From CAYMEK01 sp964389305 (GTDB lineage: Bacteria; Spirochaetota; Spirochaetia; SZUA-6; DRHE01), in assembly GCA_964389305.1 (NCBI GenBank), contig CAYMEK010000095.1, positions 1 through 10,899 of the forward strand: a DNA stretch of 10,899 nucleotides, given 5' to 3'. Position numbers and translations under genes: made by a program. Shown in pieces: positions 1-6,286 of the stretch (its first letter is position 1; each line of letters opens with the position of its first letter). Below the pieces are notes generated by a model. It saw only the letters and a list, made by a program, of their open reading frames with translations, ran no database searches and was not told the DNA's origin.

Positions 1-1227
1 CTTGGCCTTCTCGATCACCATCTCGGCGACCTGGACGTGCCGCGTGGCCTGCTCGTCGAAGGTTGAAGAAACGACTTCGCCGTCGACATTGCGCTGCATG
101 TCGGTAACCTCTTCGGGACGTTCGTCGATGAGCAGCACGATCACGAAGATCTCGGGGTGGTTGGTGGTGATAGCGTTGGCTATCTTCTGCATGATGATCG
201 TCTTCCCCGCTCGCGGCGGCGAAACGATCAGCGCCCGCTGTCCCTTCCCTATAGGACAGAACAGGTTGATCAAACGTGTCGAGGTTTCCTCACCGGAGGT
301 CTCCATGTTGATGATCTTATCCGGATATAGGGGCGTAAGGTTCTCGAAGGGAATACGGCTCTGGGCTACTTCGGGAGCATCGAAGTTCACGCTCTCTACC
401 CGCAGCATGGCGAAGAAACGCTCTCCTTCTTTCGGAGGGCGGATCTGACCGGACACCGTATCACCGGTCTTCAGGTTGAACAGGCGTATCTGGGAGGGCG
501 AGATATAGATATCATCGGGTCCGGGAAGGTAGCTATAGTTGGGCGAGCGGAGGAAGCCGTACCCGTCGGGAAGAATCTCCAGAGCGCCTTGAGCGTAGAT
601 CTGGCCGCCGCGCTCGGTGTGCATCTTCAGAATGCTGAAGATGATCTCCTGCTTTTTCATCGAGATCAGCGTCTCGTGATTGACACCCATCCCGGTAGCC
701 ATCCGCCGCAGCTCCCGCATGTTCATCCCGGCCAGCTCGTTGATGGTCAGCTTCTCGCGGCTCTCGACGCTGATTTTCCTGTGCTCTTCCCTCGCAGCTC
801 TCTGCGCTTCGGCAGGCGGCTGTTCTTTGACACTGGGAGGACCGGTTTCACTCTTCTGTTGCTCCTCCACAGGGGCGGAGGAGGCAGCCTCCGCCGCGTC
901 CGATCCGCCCTGATCTGCCTCCTTTATCAGCTCGACCCGGATCTTTTTCTTCTTCGGCCGTTTCGCAGCCACGGCTTTGTTCGACTGCTCTTTCCGCTCG
1001 GTCTGCGAGGTGGCAACCGGATTTTCCGGGTCGCGATCGGGCGGATCGGAGGAACTCGCTTCGTTGTTCATAGCCTCCTCCAATTCTGTTTCCTCGATCT
1101 GACCGGGCCCGGTACCGTTTCCGTCTCCGTCCTGTGTATCGAGCCCCATATTGCGTTGCTTCTCCCTGTTCAAATCGTCCATTACTTCATTTCCGTTCGC
1201 TTTCTTTTTCTTTCGGATGATTGCCAT
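1..1227 (-). CDS. rho: Transcription termination factor Rho, 3' end outside window
   Basis: Rho is a hexameric RNA-dependent ATPase/helicase that ends transcription at factor-dependent sites. The frame is open to the window edge, giving 409 residues from a start at 1227; the missing part includes the downstream ATPase and secondary-channel motifs. A Rho_N-like helical segment lies at about residues 155-205 (KLTINELAGMNMRELRRMA). The cold-shock-like RNA-binding domain follows at about 213-280 (LEILPDGYGFLRSPNYSYLP). Walker A is PPRAGKT at about 337-343, then LLIDERPEEVTDMQRNVDGE and STFDEQATRHVQVAEMVIEK, all hallmark Rho sequence. The first 150 or so residues are a low-complexity acidic and lysine-rich extension. 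Start choice is uncertain: ATG 1227 has GGAG 6 nt upstream; ATG 1182 has only a weak GGAA; ATG 1071 has GGAGG 5 nt upstream and would give a shorter extension. The frame is closed upstream by TGA near 1312. The identity is certain; the start is not. Confidence 0.95.
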   Translation of the reverse strand, partial: MAIIRKKKKANGNEVMDDLNREKQRNMGLDTQDGDGNGTGPGQIEETELEEAMNNEASSSDPPDRDPENPVATSQTERKEQSNKAVAAKRPKKKKIRVELIKEADQGGSDAAEAASSAPVEEQQKSETGPPSVKEQPPAEAQRAAREEHRKISVESREKLTINELAGMNMRELRRMATGMGVNHETLISMKKQEIIFSILKMHTERGGQIYAQGALEILPDGYGFLRSPNYSYLPGPDDIYISPSQIRLFNLKTGDTVSGQIRPPKEGERFFAMLRVESVNFDAPEVAQSRIPFENLTPLYPDKIINMETSGEETSTRLINLFCPIGKGQRALIVSPPRAGKTIIMQKIANAITTNHPEIFVIVLLIDERPEEVTDMQRNVDGEVVSSTFDEQATRHVQVAEMVIEKAK

Positions 1228-1434
1228 GCATTGCTCCAGTGTTTCATCAGTGGTGAGATCCCGCACTTTGATATGGCAGCGGTTCCATGAAACGTCGGCT
1301 CAAGGATTTTCGTCGTGTCTCTTCCCGTTCTGCGGAGGCGGTGTATTATCCATGCTGGTGCATGCTTATTGGACAACCTTATTGAGCACAGGACAAGCTA
1401 ATCTTTTGTGCTGTGAAAAGGACCGCTTTAGTAC
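1228..1434 (-). promoter_or_regulatory. Predicted rho 5' leader with a 5'-proximal hairpin
   Basis: This covers most of the gene-free stretch between cinA and rho (1228-1574). From the predicted transcription start near 1434 the leader runs about 200 nt to the longest well-supported rho start. Near its 5' end AGCACA (1412-1407) and TGTGCT (1390-1385) can pair as a 6-bp stem with a 16-nt loop. A 17-codon reading frame (MDNTPPPQNGKRHDENP, beginning near 1351) ends at the TGA that closes the rho frame, but I see no good ribosome binding site for it. E. coli rho is known to be autoregulated by termination within its leader, so a long leader here may serve the same purpose; that is inference. The remaining part, 1470-1574, holds nothing I can name and no clear intrinsic terminator for cinA. 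Confidence 0.45.
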
Positions 1435-1440
1435 CCTATC

Positions 1441-1469
1441 AATATAGTCATTACCGTGCAGTCTGTCAA
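1441..1469 (-). promoter_or_regulatory. Predicted sigma70-type promoter of rho
   Basis: On the minus strand, TTGACA (1469-1464) is followed by exactly 17 bases and then TATATT (1446-1441), close to the housekeeping consensus. Transcription would begin near 1434. It lies between the end of cinA (1575) and rho, so rho can be transcribed independently of the upstream operon. I saw no operator-like palindrome over it. Confidence 0.8.
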
Positions 1470-1574
1470 GATGCGCAAAGAGCACCGGTGTTCAGAGCTC
1501 CAGACACCTCGATGCGCAGCTGCAGTCATTACCCTCTCTAGCGGCCCCCGCAACAGGCCCGATCGACCCTGTCT

Positions 1575-2840
1575 CTAGTCGACCAATCCGGCCTCCAACC
1601 CCAACAGCAGGCATTCCGCCAGCAACAGTGCCGCCACTACGCTGCGGCGCCTGACCGAGTCTCTGCTGCCCGGAAAGAGGAAGGAACGGCACAGCTCCTG
1701 CCCCTCCCGGCGGCGGGCGGAAATCCACACCGTACCCACGGGCTTGTCCACCGTGCCTCCTTCGGGTCCGGCGATACCCGTTACCGACAGACCGACCTCC
1801 GCGGGTGCTTTTTCCAGAATACCGGCGGACATGGCCGAGGCCACCTCGGCGGAAACCGCCCCGTGTTTCCGTATCAAGTCCTCCGGAACGCCCAGAAGAG
1901 AGACCTTGGCCGCGTTGGAGTACGCCGTCACCGCGCCCCAGAACACCTGGGAGCTTCCCGGGATATCTGTAAGCAGCTTGGCTACCAGTCCGCCGGTGCA
2001 GGATTCGGCCAGGGCAATCGATTCTCCCCTGGAACGCAGCAGATCGAAGAGCAGGAGGCTGGGTCTCACCTCCCCTCTGCGAATCTTCACCGGGCCGAAG
2101 TGTCCGCCAAGCTCCTGGAATACCGACTCCCGCTCCTGCGGCTCCGCTCCCCTCAGAGTCACCACGATGCGATCCTCCCCCACTCGGGTGCCCCAGAGAA
2201 TCGCGCTGCACCGCCGGCGGGCGTCCAGCAGCGCCTCTTCGAGAACGGATTCGGGAATCATCAGGGCCGTGCAGACCAGCTCGTCGGCGGGAAATGAACG
2301 CCCCCGCGCTTCGAAGCGCTCCAAGATGGCCGGCAGCGCCTGTTTGACGAACATCTCCTCCAGCTCAGCCGGGGGCCCGGGCAGAGCTACCAGCAGAGCT
2401 TCACCCATCATTCCGCTAAAACCGGGGGCCGTACCGACCTGGTTGGGAAGTATCTGGAAGCCGGACGGTATATTGGCCTGGCGACGGTTTGTATCGGCTA
2501 TCCTGCGCCCCGTTGAGGCGTAGCGGGCCACCAGGGCCTCCCAGATCGCCGGGTCGAAGCTCAAGCCGACACCGGCTACTTCGGCTACGATCTCTCTGGT
2601 CAAGTCGTCGCTGGTCGGTCCCAATCCTCCCGTACATATCACCAGGGCGGCCTGCCGGACCGCCTCGCGCAGCTCTCGCCGGTACAACTCGCCGTCATCG
2701 GGGATCTGCACGCAGCGCAAAATACGAAACCCCAGACCCTTGAGCTCGGCGCCCAGAAAGCGGAAGTGAGTATTGAGGATGGCGCCTTCGGTGAGCTCTG
2801 TTCCCACTGACAGAACGATGGCTGTTTTTCGGGGGTCCAT
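1575..2840 (-). CDS. cinA: CinA-family protein (molybdopterin-binding-like domain plus NMN amidase domain)
   Basis: A 421-aa protein of typical full CinA length. The N-terminal part (about 1-170) is the MoCF_biosynth-like domain, with the start IVLSVGTELTEG (residues 8-19), TGGLGPTSDD (70-79) and LPGPPAEL (153-160). The C-terminal part (about 262-415) is the PncC-type amidohydrolase, with ESCTGG (279-284; Ser280 is the expected nucleophile) and TGIAGPEGG (354-362). In characterised relatives this domain deamidates nicotinamide mononucleotide to the nicotinic acid form for NAD recycling, and the N-terminal domain can have ADP-ribose pyrophosphatase activity; competence-related naming reflects only some Gram-positive species. 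The start places the VGTEL motif at the expected distance from the N terminus. It lies 12 bases after the bactofilin stop, in the same frame, and has no visible Shine-Dalgarno sequence, so translation is probably coupled to the upstream gene. Confidence 0.93.
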   Translation of the reverse strand: MDPRKTAIVLSVGTELTEGAILNTHFRFLGAELKGLGFRILRCVQIPDDGELYRRELREAVRQAALVICTGGLGPTSDDLTREIVAEVAGVGLSFDPAIWEALVARYASTGRRIADTNRRQANIPSGFQILPNQVGTAPGFSGMMGEALLVALPGPPAELEEMFVKQALPAILERFEARGRSFPADELVCTALMIPESVLEEALLDARRRCSAILWGTRVGEDRIVVTLRGAEPQERESVFQELGGHFGPVKIRRGEVRPSLLLFDLLRSRGESIALAESCTGGLVAKLLTDIPGSSQVFWGAVTAYSNAAKVSLLGVPEDLIRKHGAVSAEVASAMSAGILEKAPAEVGLSVTGIAGPEGGTVDKPVGTVWISARRREGQELCRSFLFPGSRDSVRRRSVVAALLLAECLLLGLEAGLVD

Positions 2841-2852
2841 ATAATAAGCGGG

Positions 2853-3266
2853 TCAGACGCTCTGGGTTGCCTTCTTCATGTTCTCGACGGACGCCGAAAA
2901 GATGTTCAGCTTGTCGGGATTCTTGATCATCTCACACTTACCTTCAAAGACCACGCCGTCGGCGATATTCAGCTTGGCGGTCCGGATATTCCCGAAGACT
3001 TTGCCCGTAGTCAGCATCTCCAGCCGCTCGGTGGCTTCTATATTACCTCTTACTACACCGCCCACAACAATGGAACCCACCTTGATGTTCGCCGTGACCG
3101 TGGCGCCGTTTTCGATATAGAGAAACCCGGGAGATTCGATCTCCCCTTCGAAGGTGCCGTCGATTTTAAGGGATTCTTTGAATCTGAGCACACCGTTGAA
3201 GCTCGTTTCCTTACCCAGCGTGGTAGTGATTTTCTCGAGGCTCTTATGATCGTTGTTTTTCGCCAT
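2853..3266 (-). CDS. Bactofilin family cytoskeletal protein
   Basis: This 137-aa protein has the bactofilin (formerly DUF583) core at about residues 18-115. It is a run of short beta-strand repeats such as GVLRFKESLKIDGTFEGEIE, then IENGATVTANIKVGSIVVGG, GNIEATERLEML and GNIRTAKLNIADG, which fold into a right-handed beta-helix. The flanks are short and polar (MAKNNDHKSLEK and a lysine/serine-rich tail), as usual for the family. Bactofilins polymerise without nucleotide into filaments, often at the membrane, and act as scaffolds for cell shape, polarity or cell-wall enzymes. Here it follows the 73-aa TPR gene by 7 bases and precedes cinA by 12. No peptidase M23 gene, a frequent bactofilin partner, is adjacent. 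Its neighbours suggest a signal-controlled scaffold, which is inference. Identity is firm; the cellular role is not. Confidence 0.92.
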   Translation of the reverse strand: MAKNNDHKSLEKITTTLGKETSFNGVLRFKESLKIDGTFEGEIESPGFLYIENGATVTANIKVGSIVVGGVVRGNIEATERLEMLTTGKVFGNIRTAKLNIADGVVFEGKCEMIKNPDKLNIFSASVENMKKATQSV

Positions 3267-3273
3267 GATGGTC

Positions 3274-3495
3274 CTACTTTGTCTTCATGACAAAAACCCC
3301 GTCCCAGTCTTCAGGTGGAGGGGTTTGCAGATAGTGCTTGCAGCGGGCTAAATAGACTTTGGCAGGCCCGTCCTCCGGGTCTGCCTGCAGGGCTTTGGCA
3401 AAGGACTTCTGGGCCTCCTTGAACTTCATCAGCTTGTAGTTTTTGCGTCCCTCGGCAAACAACTGCAGCACCTTCTTCTTGGTCTCCGAGATCAT
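3274..3495 (-). CDS. Small TPR protein with an adenylate-cyclase-type C-terminal tail
   Basis: A 73-aa protein that is a single TPR-like helical hairpin (about residues 8-50: LFAEGRKNYKLMKFKEAQKS, then FAKALQADPEDGPAKVYLAR) followed by RCKHYLQTPPPEDWDGVFVM. From family memory, the pattern F.eGl..Y...f..A...F..al...P.DgPs..yl.Rc....PP..WdGv closes many class III adenylate/guanylate cyclases of spirochaetes and other bacteria. Here it stands alone without a catalytic domain. It has no signal peptide or membrane segment, so it is cytoplasmic, presumably a protein-protein adaptor. Its ATG overlaps the TGA of the response regulator gene (ATGA) and it ends 7 bases before the bactofilin start, so the three are translationally linked. 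Function is unknown; a link between the response regulator and the bactofilin filament is an inference from position. Confidence 0.85.
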   Translation of the reverse strand: MISETKKKVLQLFAEGRKNYKLMKFKEAQKSFAKALQADPEDGPAKVYLARCKHYLQTPPPEDWDGVFVMKTK

Positions 3496-4286
3496 ACGGC
3501 CGCCTCCTCGCTGTCCTGCTGACGTTTCTTCCAGTTGTGAAGATGTTTCTTCAGCTTCTTCTCCAGCTCATCGAGGGACAGGTCGCCCATTTTCAGTTTG
3601 TCGCCCCTGTTCTGCAGTTCCTTGATCTCCTCTTCCAGGCCCCTCAAAGTGGCCAGGATCTCGGCGCCCTCTTTGCAGACCTGATCGATCAACGCGGCAA
3701 CCTGCGAGCTGTCCGAGCTGTCCGCCGCTTCGGCGGCGGAGATCAGTTCTGAGATCGGCTTTTTTATGTGCTGGGTAAAGAAGATCAGAGAGTTGTTGAG
3801 GGATTCGACCACCGCGATTCTGCGCTCCCGCCTGGCCACCTGCCGGGCCAGCTCGCGATTGCGGAGCACGGCCCGTATTCGGGCCAGAACCTCGGAGAAA
3901 TTGAAGGGCTTAGTGATGTAGTCGTCCACTCCCAGCTCCAGCCCCTCTATCTTGTCTCTCACCTCATCCATGGCCGAGAACATGATAATAGGCGTCTGCC
4001 GGTACTTGCGGTACTCCTTGTCCTTTTTTAGCTTCTTGGTAACTTCCCAGCCGGACAGACGGGGCATGATGTTGTCGAGGATAATCAGATCCGGGTCGGT
4101 TTCCACGACCTTTTGCAGAGCCTGTTCACCGTCGACCGCCTTCTCGATCCTGAAGCCCAGCTTGCTCAACATAACGTCGAAGAACTCAAGGTTGATCTGT
4201 TCGTCATCGACAATGAGTATCTTGCCTTTTGATTTCATCTCAGCTTCGACCTTTTTGCTCTCATTTTTACCATCTTTGTTTACCAT
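3492..4286 (-). CDS. Response regulator with C-terminal DHp-like helical region
   Basis: A 264-aa protein. After a charged N terminus, residues about 22-142 form a receiver domain with the acidic pair Asp27-Asp28 (ILIVDDE), phosphoacceptor Asp71 (LIILDNIMP), Ser104 (IMFSAMDE) and Lys126 (DDYITKPF), so it should be phosphorylatable. No DNA-binding, GGDEF, HD-GYP or ATPase domain follows. Residues about 150-225 look like a histidine-kinase dimerisation (DHp) helical pair: FTQHIKKPISEL aligns with the H-box pattern F(S/T)HEIKNPLSxI, but the catalytic His position is Gln172, with His173 next to it. A charged helical tail (about 235-264) completes it. The ATG at 4286 has a GAGG-type ribosome binding site 6-8 bases upstream (TTTGAGGTGTTGAC). 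The gene is 42 bases after lnt1 and overlaps the TPR gene. It probably acts by phosphorylation-dependent protein contacts; no dedicated sensor kinase gene is present in the window. Confidence 0.9.
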   Translation of the reverse strand: MVNKDGKNESKKVEAEMKSKGKILIVDDEQINLEFFDVMLSKLGFRIEKAVDGEQALQKVVETDPDLIILDNIMPRLSGWEVTKKLKKDKEYRKYRQTPIIMFSAMDEVRDKIEGLELGVDDYITKPFNFSEVLARIRAVLRNRELARQVARRERRIAVVESLNNSLIFFTQHIKKPISELISAAEAADSSDSSQVAALIDQVCKEGAEILATLRGLEEEIKELQNRGDKLKMGDLSLDELEKKLKKHLHNWKKRQQDSEEAAV

Positions 4287-4307
4287 GTCAACACCTCAAA
4301 GATTGCC

Positions 4308-4346
4308 GGTGCCATGGGACACCCGTGCTCACGCCGGCCGCCGGCG
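4308..4346 (-). promoter_or_regulatory. Two hairpins between lnt1 and the response regulator gene
   Basis: On the minus strand the lnt1 stop region contains CGCCGGCGGCCGGCG (4346-4332), a 6-bp stem with a 3-nt loop. It is followed within 8 bases by GGTGTCCCATGGCACC (4323-4308), a 6-bp stem (one G-T pair) with a 4-nt loop. No T-run follows either, so they are unlikely to be strong intrinsic terminators. They could affect mRNA processing or coupling between the housekeeping part and the signalling part of the operon. The first also encodes the end of lnt1, so its palindrome may partly be a by-product of Arg/Pro/Ala codons. Confidence 0.35.
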
Positions 4347-5936
4347 GTTTAACAGCCGCAGCAGCAGCCCGGCGATCAGCCCGGCGGCGGCCAGGGCCGA
4401 CAACAGTACTGCAAACCAATCACCCCAGCGGGTGTACAGGGTCTCGCCCTCCGTGTAGACCGGGACCTCGGCTATCAGGTAATCTTCGCTGAACGGAGCG
4501 AGCGTCGCCGTTATCTCGCCATTTGGGTCGATTACGCAGGTGATGCCCCCGTTGGTGGCCCGCACCAGGGACCGCCGGTTTTCCACGGTGCGAAAAAGCG
4601 CGATGCTCATGTGCTGCATCTCGCAGGCGATGGCATTGGACCAGGAATCATTGGTCATGTTTACCAGCACGTCGGCTCCCCGGCGTACGAACCCCCGGCA
4701 CAGGTAACCGAAGGTATCCTCGAAGCAGATCGGCGTGGAGAACCGCACGCCGTCGGTCTTGAACACCGTGTACTCGCTACCCTTCTCCCAGAAGTGGGTA
4801 TCGGCGTTGCGCAGCCATTCGTACACGCCCGGCAGCGACCGTTGGTAGGGAAAGTTTTCGGTGAAGGGGACGAGGTGCAGCTTGCGGTAGGTGTCGACGA
4901 TCTCCCCCTTCTCGAAGAGGATGGTAGCGTTGTAGTCGACCCTGTAATCCCTGCCGCGCTCGTCACTGGCGAGCTGGCCGTCGTCGTTGCCCACCACGAA
5001 AGGCACCTGCTGTCCGGCCAGAAACTCCCTCAGCTCCCTGACCAGCTCGTAGGCCACCCGGTCCGTCCGGTAGCGGGTGTGCCAGTCGATGGCCGGAACG
5101 AAGGACGTCTCCGACCAGATCACCACCTGGATTTCGGGGTCCTGCTTCAGAGCCTGAGCGCTCAATCTGGTGAGGATCTCCAGGGTCTTGGCGTAGGTCT
5201 TATTTCCCCCTCGCCATGGGTCCACGTTTTGCTGAACCAGGGCGACCTTCCAGCGCCGGGCCTGCTCCAGGTCCACCTTGCTGAGCACACCGAACAGCAA
5301 GGCGGCGGCGAAAACCAGGCCGTAGGCCAGAAGGGGAAAGCGCATCCTGCGCAGGAAAGGAAGGAAACCAGCCGGCCCGTTCTTCAAAGCGTTGCCCAGC
5401 AGGGCCGAGGGGAACACGACCAGCAGCGATACTCCCCATACTCCCGTCAGGCTGGCGATGCGTATGAGGGGAAGGAACAGGTATTGGGAATAGCCGATGA
5501 TTCCGTACGCGTAGGCCAGAAAGCCTTGAACCTTAAGGTACTCATAGGCGACCCATATCAGAGTCTGTAAAACGAAGCCGTAATGCGGAAACAAGAGGTC
5601 CGCCGCCTTTAGCAGGGGAAAGACGGCCAGCAGGAACAGCGAATAGATGGGCGGCACGATGAACAGCGTAAGAGGATGAAACGAGCCCAGCCAGAAATTG
5701 TAGAGGGCGTAGCTGGCAAAACCGTAGAAAGCCCCGTAGAGGATGGTACGCACCCACCCGGCCCTGTGCACCACGATGAAAACCGGAACCAGGGCTATAA
5801 AGGCCAGGGGAAACCAGCCCCACCGGGAAAGGAAACTGGGGAAAGAGAGCGCGAACAGGAGAGCCGATAGACTGAGCAGCAGCAGCTCGCCGCCGACCGC
5901 CGCCAGGGAGGAAAGAGGTGAAGCGGAGGATCTCAA
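4329..5936 (-). CDS. lnt: Apolipoprotein N-acyltransferase (copy 1, standard length)
   Basis: This 535-aa inner-membrane enzyme performs the last step of lipoprotein maturation, transferring an acyl chain from phospholipid to the amino group of the S-diacylglyceryl cysteine. Hydrophobic helices fill about residues 14-220, including conserved IWVAYEYLKVQG and ASLTGVWGVS. The nitrilase-like domain (about 229-495) carries the expected catalytic residues: Glu276 (VIWSETSF), Lys352 (YRKLHLVPFTE, with Glu360) and Cys404 (TPICFEDTF). A last membrane helix lies at about 506-528. Length and layout are those of E. coli Lnt. The start is TTG at 5936 with GAGG 7 bases upstream; an in-frame TGA at 5948-5946 rules out any much longer form. 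It begins one base after the HU stop. A second, longer Lnt lies about 0.8 kb upstream on the same strand. All catalytic residues are present, so it is predicted active. Confidence 0.95.
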   Translation of the reverse strand: MRSSASPLSSLAAVGGELLLLSLSALLFALSFPSFLSRWGWFPLAFIALVPVFIVVHRAGWVRTILYGAFYGFASYALYNFWLGSFHPLTLFIVPPIYSLFLLAVFPLLKAADLLFPHYGFVLQTLIWVAYEYLKVQGFLAYAYGIIGYSQYLFLPLIRIASLTGVWGVSLLVVFPSALLGNALKNGPAGFLPFLRRMRFPLLAYGLVFAAALLFGVLSKVDLEQARRWKVALVQQNVDPWRGGNKTYAKTLEILTRLSAQALKQDPEIQVVIWSETSFVPAIDWHTRYRTDRVAYELVRELREFLAGQQVPFVVGNDDGQLASDERGRDYRVDYNATILFEKGEIVDTYRKLHLVPFTENFPYQRSLPGVYEWLRNADTHFWEKGSEYTVFKTDGVRFSTPICFEDTFGYLCRGFVRRGADVLVNMTNDSWSNAIACEMQHMSIALFRTVENRRSLVRATNGGITCVIDPNGEITATLAPFSEDYLIAEVPVYTEGETLYTRWGDWFAVLLSALAAAGLIAGLLLRLLNRRRPA

Positions 5937-5937
5937 A

Positions 5938-6237
5938 CTAATCCCTCAGGGACCAGGCTTTCTGCTTGAGCTCCCTGCCAGGGCGAAAAATGGCTACACC
6001 GTGGTTCTCGACTTGAACAGTGTCGCCTGTCTTGGGATTTCTTGCTTTCCTTCCTCTGCGCGTCTTGATCTCGAAGGTACCAAATCCCCTGAGCTCGATG
6101 ATCCTGTCCCCGAGCAGGCCGTTCTTTACCTCCTCGAAAAACAGATCCAGAATGGTGTGGATATTCTTCTTGCTCACTCTAACCTTCGGGTAGATCTGTT
6201 CTATGATTTCCGCTTTGGTGAGCTTACTTTCACCCAC
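5938..6237 (-). CDS. HU/IHF-family nucleoid DNA-binding protein
   Basis: From GTG at 6237 this encodes 99 aa of the HU/IHF fold: N-terminal helices (KLTKAEIIEQIYPKVRVSKK), the core IIELRGFGTFEIKTRRGRKA, the RNPKTGD loop whose proline intercalates into bent DNA, and VAIFRPGRELKQK at the C terminus. It binds and bends DNA as a dimer and organises the nucleoid; HU and IHF cannot be separated by eye, though ELRGFGTFE and RNPKTG are shared by both. I prefer GTG 6237 because GAGGA lies 6 bases upstream and the protein then begins MGESKLTKAE as family members do. An in-frame TTG at 6252 would add five residues but has no comparable ribosome binding site. It follows rpsT by about 50 bases and leads directly into lnt1. 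Confidence 0.93.
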   Translation of the reverse strand: MGESKLTKAEIIEQIYPKVRVSKKNIHTILDLFFEEVKNGLLGDRIIELRGFGTFEIKTRRGRKARNPKTGDTVQVENHGVAIFRPGRELKQKAWSLRD

Positions 6238-6286
6238 CGTCGTTCCTCGCAAGATCTTTTGAGTCTCCGCCGTCCTGAAGCACTGC

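Noticed and set aside
1..448. 148-codon plus-strand frame at the left edge
   Set aside because: It is the complement of the Rho ATPase core, including Walker A, and has no independent support.
589..1290. 233-codon plus-strand open frame opposite the rho 5' part
   Set aside because: The minus strand encodes clear Rho sequence here; the plus frame is Leu/Arg/Phe-rich with no recognisable domain.
1182..1376. 64-codon minus-strand frame upstream of rho as an independent gene
   Set aside because: It begins with TTG and lacks a properly spaced ribosome binding site. In its second half the rho frame gives more protein-like sequence. I kept it only as part of the leader observation.
1540..1575. GC-rich weak hairpin just after cinA as a terminator
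   Set aside because: The stem is only about 4 bp and no T-run follows on the minus strand.
2853..4286. Horizontal transfer of the receiver/TPR/bactofilin genes, suggested by lower GC
   Set aside because: The difference is modest, the genes are tightly coupled in an operon with housekeeping genes, and no mobile element or boundary repeat is visible.
4611..5570. 319-codon plus-strand open frame opposite lnt1
   Set aside because: It lies opposite a complete Lnt with all catalytic residues; the composition is that of a reverse-complement shadow and no family is recognisable.
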